The notes under the pieces were generated by a model. That model saw only the letters and a list, made by a program, of their open reading frames with translations. It was not told the origin of the DNA and did not search any database. A stretch of DNA of 21,590 nucleotides, taken from NCBI GenBank assembly GCA_963972065.1, contig CAXAVJ010000059.1, forward strand, positions 1-21,590, read 5' to 3'. Source of the DNA: UBA1479 sp963972065 (lineage in GTDB: Bacteria > Pseudomonadota > Alphaproteobacteria > Rhodospirillales > Casp-alpha2). The position numbers and the translations under genes were made by a program. This document shows, piece after piece, positions 14,390 through 21,590 of this stretch (position 1 is its first letter; each line of letters starts with the position of its first letter).

Positions 14390-15187
14390 TTATTCTGCGG
14401 ATGTCGGCGCGGGTTGCTTTTCGATGCTGCTTTTCACCGGCAGATCAGCGGGGAAATGGGCGAATACAGGCAGCCCCTTATGCCACAGTTTGATCGCTTC
14501 CCAGTGAATGCCGCCGATGACTTTTAAAGTCATCAATGGAAACCGGACAAGGGACCGTATCAACGCCCGGCCGGTGAGAGGAATACGTTTGCCTTGGAAT
14601 GCCGCCGTCAACAGAAGGCCGCCGGCATCCTCTTGCCGGATGACAAGCCGCACGTCGTCACCTGGCGGCACAATGCGAAAGTGGTAGGTCGCCTCCATGG
14701 GGATGAAGGGTGAAACATAGAGCGCCTTGGCACAGGATTGACGGATCACCTGTCCTCCATCACCCGTCACCGGAATGACGTAGGTATGGCGTTCCTTGAA
14801 GGTGTTGCAGACTTCGTAAAGGATCGCCGCCAACGCCCCTTCTCTGCGATAGCAGAAATAGACGCTCAGAGGATTGAAGGCATAGCCGAAAATCCTGGGG
14901 TAGCAGAGCAGGTGAATGGACCCGCCGTCGAGCGAGATACCGGCCTCCGCCAAACGTTCTTCGACCCAGGGTCGCAACGCCGCACCGGTGCATGGGCCGT
15001 GGTCACGGTCGTGGAATGCCAAGGGGGCGAACCGATTGTGGCCAAACAACCGGAACCGCCGGTCCAGTTCCGGCAGTTCGTCCAGATCCAGCAGCAGGGA
15101 GAACACTTCGTAACGCAACCGGTGCCGATTGGGTCGGTGGCGTTCATGGACCACGGGTCCTTCGAAGATGGCCGATTGTAACGTCAT
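14390..15187 (-). CDS. DUF1365 family protein
   Basis: A 265-residue protein of the DUF1365 family, of unknown biochemistry but routinely encoded between a FAD oxidoreductase and a CFA-synthase-like methyltransferase. Conserved blocks seen are 'CYPRIFGYAFNPLSVYFCY', 'YEVCNTFKERHTYVIPV' and 'KALYVSPFIPMEATYHFRI'. The start ATG at 15187 overlaps the stop of the upstream gene in an ATGA, and the protein then begins MTLQSAIFEGPVVHERHRP, the usual family N-terminus; the open frame upstream (to 15373) is inside the oxidoreductase gene and is not used. No signal peptide or membrane helix is evident. A role in fatty-acid or lipid modification is inferred from the operon. Confidence 0.9.
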   Translation of the reverse strand: MTLQSAIFEGPVVHERHRPNRHRLRYEVFSLLLDLDELPELDRRFRLFGHNRFAPLAFHDRDHGPCTGAALRPWVEERLAEAGISLDGGSIHLLCYPRIFGYAFNPLSVYFCYRREGALAAILYEVCNTFKERHTYVIPVTGDGGQVIRQSCAKALYVSPFIPMEATYHFRIVPPGDDVRLVIRQEDAGGLLLTAAFQGKRIPLTGRALIRSLVRFPLMTLKVIGGIHWEAIKLWHKGLPVFAHFPADLPVKSSIEKQPAPTSAE

Positions 15188-16500
15188 TCCGCGATCGATG
15201 CTTCCTGGGAGGCAAGGTGAATTCTGCCGCTTTCGTCGGCAACATTCCACGGTCGGCGAAGGCCGCCAAGCTGTTCCGCCACGGCGAGGCCGGACTGCAG
15301 GGCGTCCTCGTGGAAGCCATGGCCGAAATAACTGCCGCAGAACCAAGTCTGCCGGCGGCCTTGAAGTGTCCATAGTTTGCCCTGGGTTTCGATGGCGGCC
15401 TGATCGAAAAACGGGTGGGTATAGGTGAATTCGCGCAGAACCGTCTCAGGTCGGGGTTCCCGAACGGGGTTCAAGGTCACGAACAAGGGCTGGTGCCCAT
15501 CGATGGATTGCAAGCGGTTCATCCAATAGGTCACGCAAAGTGCATTCCTGCCGCCATTTTCGCCGGCGATGAAGTTCCAACTCGACCAGACCCGTTTCCG
15601 TTTCGGCATCAAGGCAGAGTCCGTGTGAAGAACCGCGCGGTTTTCCGTATACCGCCACACCCCCAGCAGTCTGCGCTCCTGTGTGTCGGCGTCCGCCAAC
15701 AACCCGCAGGCTTCATCCGCATGGGTGGCCAGGATGGCGTGATCGAAGGTTTCGGTGGTACCGGTGCGGTCGGTCACCAGGACTTTGTCCGCTTGGCGGT
15801 GCAGCGATCGGACGCCGACTTGGCGGATACGGTCTTGGAACGGCGCCGTCAATCGTGTGACATATTCCCTGGAACCTCTATCGACGGTCCGCCATTGGGG
15901 GCGGTCCTTCAACAACAACAGGCCGTGGCTGTCAAAGAACCGGATGAAGGCTTCCGCCGGATAGTCCGCCATCTCCTCGGCCGTGGTCGACCAGACGGCC
16001 GCCCCCATGGGATAAAGGTGATCGTCGATGAACGCCCGGCTGTACCCGTTCTGCGCCAGATAGTCGGCAAGACTGACACCGTGGCGATGTGGAGAGTTCA
16101 AGAATGCAGGCGCTTCATTGTAGAAGCGCAGAAGATCTTTCATCATGCGCCAAAATCGGGGCCGGATCAGGTTGCGGCGCTGTCCGAATAGGCCGTTCAG
16201 GCCCGTTCCCGCATATTCCAGACCGCCATCAGCGAAGGAGGCGGCAAAGGACATGTCGCTATCCTTGGTCGGCACGTCCAGGTGATCGAACAGGGCCGTC
16301 AGATTCGGGTAGGTGTGCTCATTGTAGACGATGAAGCCCGTATCGACAGGCACCATTCCTGCGGCCCCGGGCACATCCACCGTGTTCGAATGGCCACCGA
16401 CCCAGTTGTTTTTCTCATAGACGGTTACGCGATGGCGCTGATTCAAAAGCCAGGCTGCCGACAGGCCCGCGATGCCGGTTCCGATGATTGCGATATTCAT
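15184..16500 (-). CDS. NAD(P)/FAD-dependent oxidoreductase (amine-oxidase/desaturase-like)
   Basis: A 438-residue flavoprotein starting MNIAIIGTGIAGLSAAWLL, a classic GxGxxG dinucleotide-binding fold (Gly7, Gly9, Gly12) followed by 'VTVYEKNNWVGGHSNTVDV', with FAD-binding blocks including 'HAILATHADEACGLL' and a C-terminal 'WFCGSYFGHGFHEDALQSGLAVAEQL'. It belongs to the amine-oxidase/phytoene-desaturase-like group found beside DUF1365 and CFA-type methyltransferases, and probably oxidises or reduces the modified acyl chain. ATG 16500 matches the family start but has only a C-run before it; an in-frame TTG at 16527 adds nine residues and has AAAGG eight bases upstream, so the true start may be there. 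The stop overlaps the DUF1365 start by 4 bp. First gene of the operon and divergent from the metallophosphoesterase. Confidence 0.9.
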   Translation of the reverse strand: MNIAIIGTGIAGLSAAWLLNQRHRVTVYEKNNWVGGHSNTVDVPGAAGMVPVDTGFIVYNEHTYPNLTALFDHLDVPTKDSDMSFAASFADGGLEYAGTGLNGLFGQRRNLIRPRFWRMMKDLLRFYNEAPAFLNSPHRHGVSLADYLAQNGYSRAFIDDHLYPMGAAVWSTTAEEMADYPAEAFIRFFDSHGLLLLKDRPQWRTVDRGSREYVTRLTAPFQDRIRQVGVRSLHRQADKVLVTDRTGTTETFDHAILATHADEACGLLADADTQERRLLGVWRYTENRAVLHTDSALMPKRKRVWSSWNFIAGENGGRNALCVTYWMNRLQSIDGHQPLFVTLNPVREPRPETVLREFTYTHPFFDQAAIETQGKLWTLQGRRQTWFCGSYFGHGFHEDALQSGLAVAEQLGGLRRPWNVADESGRIHLASQEASIAE

Positions 16501-16659
16501 GGGGGGGCGGTGTGGTGTGCTGATCAACGTTCATGCCTTTATCCGGATGCAGCCCTCGGGGTTATGAATTAACGGTGGGATTGGCTATGGACACATTAAC
16601 CGGGGGATGGGGGATCCGCGATGCGCTGGACGGACTGCGCACGTGGCAGGTATACAAGT

Positions 16660-16689
16660 TTGTGCTCCTGAATGAACCCCAACTATAGG
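16660..16689 (+). promoter_or_regulatory. Possible promoter directly before the metallophosphoesterase gene
   Basis: TTGTGC (16660-16665) and TATAGG (16684-16689) are separated by 18 nt. If used, transcription would begin almost at the GTG start (16698), giving a nearly leaderless mRNA; alternatively AGGG at 16687-16690 is simply the ribosome site. The match is modest and a second -10-like TATACA lies at 16651-16656. Confidence 0.25.
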
Positions 16690-16697
16690 GTGATCAA

Positions 16698-17522
16698 GTG
16701 ACCGTGAAAGTTTCAAGTTCGCAGGGGCGGAAGTTCCGGTCGATATTCGTTTCAGACATCCACCTGGGAACCCGGCACTGTCAGGCTCGTCTGTTTGGTG
16801 AATTTCTGGAATCGCATGACGCTGATAGAGTTTACCTGATCGGCGACATCATCGACGGCTGGCGGCTCAAGAAAAAACGGTACTGGCCCCGGGCTCATGA
16901 AGACGTCGTTCGGGCCATCCTCAAGAAAGCGAAACTCGGCACCAAGATCATCTACATCCCGGGAAACCACGATGAAAATTTTCGTGAATTTTCCGGTCGC
17001 ATGGTCGCCGACGTGGAAATCCTCGAGCACGCAATTCATGAAACCGTGGAAGGCCGCCGTTATTTCGTAACCCACGGGGACCAATACGATGTGGTGCTGC
17101 AAAACGCCAAATGGATGGCCTATCTAGGCGACCGGTTCTACGAAGTCGCGCTGACATCCAACACATGGCTGAACTGGATACGCCGGCGCCTTGGGCTGGA
17201 GTATTGGTCGCTGGGTGCCTTTGCCAAACGTCACGTGAAAAGTTTCATCAACATTATCGGACAGTTCGAGACCGTGGTTGCAGACGACATCCAAAAACGT
17301 GGCCTGGACGGCGTCATCTGCGGTCATATCCATCACGCCATGAGCCGCGAAATGAACGGCATTCATTATGTAAATACGGGTGATTGGGTGGAAAGTTGCA
17401 CCGCCGTGGCCGAACATCATGATGGGAAATTGGAAGTTATCTACTGGACTGACCCGGCTCGAAAACGTGTCCATGCGACCAATCCAACGACCAGGCCGGC
17501 ATTCGGCAACAGGTCTATATGA
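16698..17522 (+). CDS. LpxH-like metallophosphoesterase (UDP-2,3-diacylglucosamine diphosphatase family)
   Basis: A 274-residue calcineurin-like phosphoesterase. The metal-binding motifs are complete: 'SDIHLG' (Asp20, His22), 'IGDIIDG' (Asp50), 'PGNHDE' (Asn90, His91), 'VTHGDQYD' (His126) and 'CGHIHH' (His210, His212). It resembles the LpxH-like group that hydrolyses UDP-2,3-diacylglucosamine in lipid A synthesis, though it is longer than the ~240-residue E. coli LpxH and the actual substrate could be another lipid or sugar diphosphate. The start is GTG 16698 with AGGG upstream. Its stop overlaps the next start (ATGA at 17519-17522), so it is translationally coupled to the glycosyltransferase. 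Whether the genome has another lipid A pyrophosphatase is not known from this window. Confidence 0.88.
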   Translation: MTVKVSSSQGRKFRSIFVSDIHLGTRHCQARLFGEFLESHDADRVYLIGDIIDGWRLKKKRYWPRAHEDVVRAILKKAKLGTKIIYIPGNHDENFREFSGRMVADVEILEHAIHETVEGRRYFVTHGDQYDVVLQNAKWMAYLGDRFYEVALTSNTWLNWIRRRLGLEYWSLGAFAKRHVKSFINIIGQFETVVADDIQKRGLDGVICGHIHHAMSREMNGIHYVNTGDWVESCTAVAEHHDGKLEVIYWTDPARKRVHATNPTTRPAFGNRSI

Positions 17523-18550
17523 CCTCCATTCTTATGGTCACAGACGCCTGGCACCCACAGGTCAACGGTGTTGTGCGATCACTAGAGTTTACGGCCCGTG
17601 AGTTGGAAAAACTCGGCGTGCGGGTCGAATTCCTGTCGCCGCAAGAATTCATGACCATCCCATGCCCGACCTATCCTGAAATCCGCCTGTCGCTGACGAC
17701 TCGCCGTGCTGTCCAAAAGCGGATCGAGGAACTTGGATGCGAACATATCCATATCGCCACCGAGGGGCCGCTCGGGCTGTTGGCGGGATCGGCGGCGCGC
17801 CGGATGGGCAAGACTTATTCGTCCAGTTACCACACTCGGTTCCCGGAGTACGTGGAAGCCCGCGCGCCATTGCCCGGAAGTTGGTTCTACGCATGGTTTC
17901 GCCGGTTCCACAATTTCGGTTCCGGCTGCATGGTCGCAACGGACACGCTCAAAGATGACCTGCACCGCCGGGGTTTTCGCAATCTGATGAAATGGTCCCG
18001 TGGCGTCGATGCGGAGCTTTTCCGACCTATGGACGGCTCGGTCCTTCCACCGAATCTGGCGCGTCCCATCTTTATCAACGTGGGACGCGTTGCGGTCGAA
18101 AAGAACATTAAGGCTTTTTTGGATTTGGACCTTCCCGGATCGAAAGTCGTGGTCGGCGACGGGCCCGAACTGAACGGATTGCGCCGGTCCTATCCACATA
18201 TTCTGTTCACAGGCGCCAAGTTCGGCGAATATCTCGCGCGGCATTTCGCCAGCGCAGACGTCTTTGTCTTTCCATCATTGACGGACACGTTTGGCCTGGT
18301 CCTATTGGAATCAATGGCCTGTGGTGTCCCGGTTGCCGCCTATCCCGTGATGGGGCCGCGCGATGTAATCGGAGACAGCGGAGCGGGAATTCTCTCCGAC
18401 GACCTTCGACAAGCCGCCTTGGATGCCCTTCACATTCCGCAGGATCGCTGCCGCGACTGGGCCCTGCAGTTCAGCTGGGAGGCCTGTACAAGCCAGTTCC
18501 TGGACAATGTCCGCACTGCCCAGATTACCTTTGAGGGCTCCCGGACATGA
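17519..18550 (+). CDS. GT4-family glycosyltransferase
   Basis: A 343-residue retaining glycosyltransferase with GT-B fold. The N-terminus 'ILMVTDAWHPQVNGVVRSLEFTARELEKLG' is the acceptor-domain start of the GT4 group that includes PimB-, MgtA- and lipid-mannosylating enzymes. The nucleotide-sugar domain shows 'INVGRVAVEKNIKAFL' and 'FPSLTDTFGLVLLESMACGVPV', where the usual E-x7-E motif has Asp in the first position, as is common in this subgroup. There are no membrane helices; it probably acts on a membrane lipid from the cytosolic face. It overlaps the metallophosphoesterase gene by 4 bp, which points to a joint role in glycolipid or envelope synthesis. Donor and acceptor are not predictable. 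It ends exactly where the convergent radical SAM gene ends. Confidence 0.9.
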   Translation: MTSILMVTDAWHPQVNGVVRSLEFTARELEKLGVRVEFLSPQEFMTIPCPTYPEIRLSLTTRRAVQKRIEELGCEHIHIATEGPLGLLAGSAARRMGKTYSSSYHTRFPEYVEARAPLPGSWFYAWFRRFHNFGSGCMVATDTLKDDLHRRGFRNLMKWSRGVDAELFRPMDGSVLPPNLARPIFINVGRVAVEKNIKAFLDLDLPGSKVVVGDGPELNGLRRSYPHILFTGAKFGEYLARHFASADVFVFPSLTDTFGLVLLESMACGVPVAAYPVMGPRDVIGDSGAGILSDDLRQAALDALHIPQDRCRDWALQFSWEACTSQFLDNVRTAQITFEGSRT

Positions 18551-20083
18551 TCATGCTACGGCCGGTGTTCTGCTGCGGGCGTTCAGTAATTCGTCGGTAA
18601 GTGCACCCGTCTCATCGGTAATCCGAAGTGGCTCGAAGCATTTTTCGAATTTTGCCGGCAACTTAACCTGCGGCTTGTATGCGGAGCGCAAGCCATCGCT
18701 CATGGCGCAATAGGTCGGTCGTGATTCTTGGAATGACTGGCGCATCTGGCGAACGCTGCCAAGATTGACCTTACCACCGAAACGATGAAGCGGGCGGGCG
18801 AACGCCAACGCTGTCTGATCCCAGGTGAAGTGCTTGCGCCAGTACCAAGCATGTTTGACCGCATGGCGCATAAGAGCAACTTTCCGCCCGCGAAACCGCA
18901 ACAGCTCAGCGACGAAAGGCACGACCTTTTCCAGCGGCTCCATGGGCCATTCGACCACTTTTTGCCCGTCCATATCGCTTAACAGAAGATTTGGCATCAA
19001 ACGTCCGGCCCGTGCCGAGGCCTCGAAATAGGGTGTTCCCAAGATGGGAATCGTCAGCGAAAGCAGTCCGGGTAATGGAATAGACGGTTCGTTCAGAACG
19101 GCATTCAACTGGTCATTCACCTCGGCGGTCGTCTGTTGGCTGAAGTCGGCGATCATGCCGTAATCGAAGAACATGCCATGTTCGGCGCACAATTTCGCCA
19201 GTACCTGCGGGTCCGAAGTCACGCTCTGCTTTTTGTTGAAGGATTTCAGGACCTTTGGGTCGAGCGACTCCACACCGGAGAACACTGCCTTGCAGCCGTT
19301 CTTGGCCATCAATTCCACGTTCTCGGGGCGTTTGAAGAAATCGCCAGTCACCAAGGCCCCCCACCCCCGGAACTGGCCCTGCCGCCAACGTTCGCCGATC
19401 ATTTCGACGCGCCGCTGAAAACTTTCCCGGCTGTTTCCATAGAAGTTATTGTCCAGGACCATGACGCCCATCACACGCTTCATGGCATCGAACTGCCGAG
19501 TGATCGATTGCTCGGAATGGGGCTGGTACTGCCGCCCTTCACCCGTCAACGAACAGAACGAGCAGGCAAAGTTGCAGTACTTCGTCGTTTCCAGATACCC
19601 CACCCCCATTGTCGGCCGGGCCAAATCAAAGCGCGGCGCCCCTGTTTCCGAGACACAAGAAAGGTCGAACACCTCGGCGATGATCGCGGGGAGGTCCTCC
19701 ACATCGCCTTGGCTGACGTAATCGAAGATCTCGGCGCAAAGCGCGGGAAGCGCGCGCGGGATTGCGCCGCCGATGACCGTGACGACGGACGGGTTGGCAT
19801 GACGGAAATAAGCGGAAAGCTGATGCGCCCGGTCAAACGCCGCCGTCAAACCCGTGAACACGACGAGGTCCGGCCAATTAAATATCCGAGGGTCCAGCAA
19901 GGCCCCGTCAAAAACCTCGTCCCATACCTTTACGTCCGTTCGTCCGCGGTTGAAGGCACCGGCCAGGTAAATGGGCGCCATGGCGCGGGGGATGAACCAG
20001 CGCGTCGGCGTTGACGACCGCCATGGGTCGAAATAAGCATTGATGATCAGAACTTTATGTTTTCTTTTCAATGCAGTACCCAT
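18551..20083 (-). CDS. B12-binding-domain-type radical SAM protein
   Basis: A 510-residue radical SAM enzyme. An N-terminal Rossmann-like domain (about 9-135, 'VLIINAYFDPW...MAPIYLAGAF...VVFTGLTAAFDRAHQLSAYFR...VTVIGGAIPR') resembles the cobalamin-binding domain of BchE/HpnJ-like proteins, but the DxHxxG cobalt-ligand motif is not seen: the expected spot reads 'VWDEVFDGAL'. The radical SAM core carries the CxxxCxxC cluster motif at Cys170, Cys174 and Cys177 ('TTKYCNFACSFCSLTGEG') and continues to about residue 380. The C-terminal region is rich in basic and aromatic residues ('HAVKHAWYWRKHFTWDQTAL'). ATG 20083 has a poor ribosome site. Divergent from the cNMP/CPBP gene, convergent with the glycosyltransferase. 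A lipid or secondary-metabolite substrate is plausible from context but not shown. Confidence 0.88.
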   Translation of the reverse strand: MGTALKRKHKVLIINAYFDPWRSSTPTRWFIPRAMAPIYLAGAFNRGRTDVKVWDEVFDGALLDPRIFNWPDLVVFTGLTAAFDRAHQLSAYFRHANPSVVTVIGGAIPRALPALCAEIFDYVSQGDVEDLPAIIAEVFDLSCVSETGAPRFDLARPTMGVGYLETTKYCNFACSFCSLTGEGRQYQPHSEQSITRQFDAMKRVMGVMVLDNNFYGNSRESFQRRVEMIGERWRQGQFRGWGALVTGDFFKRPENVELMAKNGCKAVFSGVESLDPKVLKSFNKKQSVTSDPQVLAKLCAEHGMFFDYGMIADFSQQTTAEVNDQLNAVLNEPSIPLPGLLSLTIPILGTPYFEASARAGRLMPNLLLSDMDGQKVVEWPMEPLEKVVPFVAELLRFRGRKVALMRHAVKHAWYWRKHFTWDQTALAFARPLHRFGGKVNLGSVRQMRQSFQESRPTYCAMSDGLRSAYKPQVKLPAKFEKCFEPLRITDETGALTDELLNARSRTPAVA

Positions 20084-20186
20084 ATACGGAAAGATGTATG
20101 TCTTGGCTCTAGGCCGCGCAAATTCAAAGACACCCCAACGTTAATCAATAGAATATCGCTGGAAACAGGATTGGTCCAAAGGTTCC

Positions 20187-21296
20187 ATGGAAAACGAACA
20201 CCAACGCATCGTCGATGAGTTTGACAAGAACCTTACCTTCGCCGCCCTCAAACCGGAAACCCTCGAAGCATTAGCTTCCGTTTCAAAAACGGTGTCGTTT
20301 GCGCCCGGCCAATTCGTTTTCCGGGAAGGTGACCTGGGAACGACTTTGTATCTGCTGCTATCCGGCTCCGCGGCTGTTGTCCGCGAATTGGCGGACAAAT
20401 CCCTTGTCGAACTCAGCACCGTTTCAGCGGGCGAGTTGCTGGGCGAACTGGTCTTCCTGGACGGCGGCGAGCGTTCGGCCTCCCTCAGGGCCGAAACCCC
20501 CTGTGAATTCATCCTTATCCCGGCAGGAGCCCTGGTTACGCTTCCCGGCGGAGACGGGTTCATCAGTGATTTGAAAGGGGCGTTGGCCAGCGTTGTTGCC
20601 GAACGGGCCCGCACGATGAGCGACGACATGGTCGCGTCCCTGCAACGGCAGTTGGAAATTACAAAACTGCAGAATCAATTCGGCCATTTCCTGGTCTTCA
20701 CGATCGCGATCTTTCTGATTTCGACCATGCTGTTCTATCTGGTCGCCGAAGATTACGTTCAGGACGTCTACGATCCAGGGTTCTCCTGGCAAACGGTTCT
20801 TTTCCTGGCCGTGCCCTGCCTGCTGGTCATCAAGGTCATGAAGATTCCGCTGGCGGACTTGGGCATCAAGCGCGAGGGCGCCTGGCGGTCGTTCCGCGAC
20901 ACCATGGGAATCTGTATCCTCCTCACGATTCCGGCGGCGATCTATCTCGTCTGGTTCAAAGAACCATCGGCAGGGAAAGATATGGGAGTGACCATCGATC
21001 CCTATTTCCTTGTTCAGTACTTCGCCCACTCGTTGTTTCAGGAGGTCGGCTCCCGCGGCCTTATCCAGGGCTTGTTTCAGAAATTTCTCGATGACGCCAA
21101 AGGCCATCGTTCGATCTTCCTGACGAGTACCGTTTTCGCATCGCTGCACATCACCTTTGGCATCGACGCCGTGGTGATCACGTTCTTTGCGAGTTTTATT
21201 TTCGGATACCTCTATCTCAAGCAGAAGAACCTCGTGGGAGTCACAATCCTCCATTACTGGCTCGGCGTTTTGGCTGCGTTCATGGTGGCTTTCTAG
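20187..21296 (+). CDS. Cyclic-nucleotide-binding domain fused to CPBP-family intramembrane protease-like domain
   Basis: A 369-residue membrane protein. Residues about 14-125 form a cyclic-nucleotide-binding domain with an intact phosphate-binding cassette: 'GELVFLDGGERSA' (Gly86-Glu87-Leu88, Arg96-Ser97-Ala98), as in CRP. A short helical linker (130-165) leads to about five to six membrane segments (167-187, 203-218, 240-256, 273-284, 311-345, 350-369) of the CPBP/Abi type. The protease motifs are Q285-E286-x3-R290 (usual EExxxR, first Glu replaced by Gln), 'FASLH' (Phe317, His321) and His356. ATG 20187 has AAAGG close upstream. The design suggests membrane proteolysis or signalling gated by cAMP or cGMP. 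Because the first motif is altered, a non-proteolytic role is possible. Divergent from the radical SAM gene across 103 bp. Confidence 0.88.
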   Translation: MENEHQRIVDEFDKNLTFAALKPETLEALASVSKTVSFAPGQFVFREGDLGTTLYLLLSGSAAVVRELADKSLVELSTVSAGELLGELVFLDGGERSASLRAETPCEFILIPAGALVTLPGGDGFISDLKGALASVVAERARTMSDDMVASLQRQLEITKLQNQFGHFLVFTIAIFLISTMLFYLVAEDYVQDVYDPGFSWQTVLFLAVPCLLVIKVMKIPLADLGIKREGAWRSFRDTMGICILLTIPAAIYLVWFKEPSAGKDMGVTIDPYFLVQYFAHSLFQEVGSRGLIQGLFQKFLDDAKGHRSIFLTSTVFASLHITFGIDAVVITFFASFIFGYLYLKQKNLVGVTILHYWLGVLAAFMVAF

Positions 21297-21390
21297 GGCA
21301 ATAAGAAAGAGATCTGTTGCGGGGGTTGGGATTTCTAGAAGCGCAGTCTGCGCGCAGTTGTGACCGGCCCGTGCTCAACCTTCGGCCTAG

Positions 21391-21414
21391 AAACATGCCT
21401 TTCATGACATGTTT
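21391..21414. other. Weak inverted repeat downstream of the cNMP/CPBP gene
   Basis: AAACATG (21391-21397) and CATGTTT (21408-21414) are perfectly complementary with a 10-nt loop and are followed by TT on the plus strand. It could be a weak first termination structure for the upstream gene. The rest of 21297-21500 shows only a small hairpin GCGCA/TGCGC and no ORF of interest. Confidence 0.25.
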
Positions 21415-21502
21415 TCCGAACGGCCTGTAGCCCGATGCTTCCACCAGCTTTCCCTAGGTTGCCCCTTGGTTTTTTTCGGCTGGGAAGCGCGCAAACAAAA
21501 AC

Positions 21503-21533
21503 GCCCATAACCTATTGAGGTTAGGGCTTTTTT
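21503..21533. terminator. Bidirectional intrinsic terminator
   Basis: Hairpin with arms GCCCATAACCT (21503-21513) and AGGTTAGGGC (21518-21527), one bulged base and a 4-nt loop. Six T follow on the plus strand (21528-21533), and the minus-strand reading continues GTTTTTGTTT. It can therefore end the minus-strand tRNA transcript just beyond its CCA and also plus-strand transcription from the cNMP/CPBP gene. Confidence 0.88.
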
Positions 21534-21535
21534 GT

Positions 21536-21590
<55 letters not shown>

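Noticed and set aside
16501..16697. ECF sigma (RpoE/ChrR-type) promoter for the lipid operon
   Set aside because: TGATC-type -35 sequences occur, but no TAAGA-like -10 at correct spacing was found on the minus strand.
20424..21254. 276-codon minus-strand ORF
   Set aside because: Antisense to the cNMP/CPBP protein; charged low-complexity translation typical of a shadow frame.

Overview
The window looks like a chromosomal segment of an alphaproteobacterium, most likely a Rhodospirillales-type organism. This rests on GC-rich coding sequence, an alphaproteobacterial-type initiator tRNA with encoded CCA, a Fur-type iron box in front of bfd, and a FAD oxidoreductase / DUF1365 / CFA-synthase-like operon of the kind common in that class. 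No insertion sequences, CRISPR arrays or phage genes were seen.

Layout, left to right. (i) 1-2000: a truncated NCS2 purine/uracil permease (minus) lies divergent from bfd (plus), which has a promoter overlapped by a Fur-like box and is followed by a small ORF. A small secreted four-cysteine protein (minus) follows. (ii) 2069-4718: a catabolic-looking cluster. A fumarylacetoacetate-hydrolase-family gene (minus) is divergent from a TetR regulator and a TauD/TfdA dioxygenase (plus), with a 32-bp near-perfect palindrome between the divergent genes. (iii) 4781-12910: the most unusual part. Two large exported paralogues (985 and 836 aa) face each other. Each has cysteine-rich four-Cys modules (five and four), a helical middle with two hydrophobic segments, and a C-terminal six-repeat tectonin-like beta-propeller. 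Each has an AraC-family regulator beside its 5' end, and a GC-rich hairpin lies between their stops. (iv) 13150-16500: a minus-strand lipid-modification operon (FAD oxidoreductase, DUF1365, CFA-synthase-like methyltransferase). (v) 16698-18550: a translationally coupled LpxH-like metallophosphoesterase and GT4 glycosyltransferase, converging directly on a radical SAM gene (18551-20083, minus). (vi) 20187-21296: a fused cyclic-nucleotide-binding / CPBP membrane protease-like protein, then a bidirectional terminator and a truncated initiator tRNA-Met (minus).

Regions iv to vi share a cell-envelope or lipid theme: fatty-acyl methylation, lipid-A-type phosphoesterase, lipid glycosylation and a membrane protein. 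The paralogue pair in iii is the best candidate for an undescribed system. Its architecture suggests exported, disulfide-rich, propeller-bearing proteins that bind something outside the cytoplasm and might contact membranes, but no function is established by the sequence.
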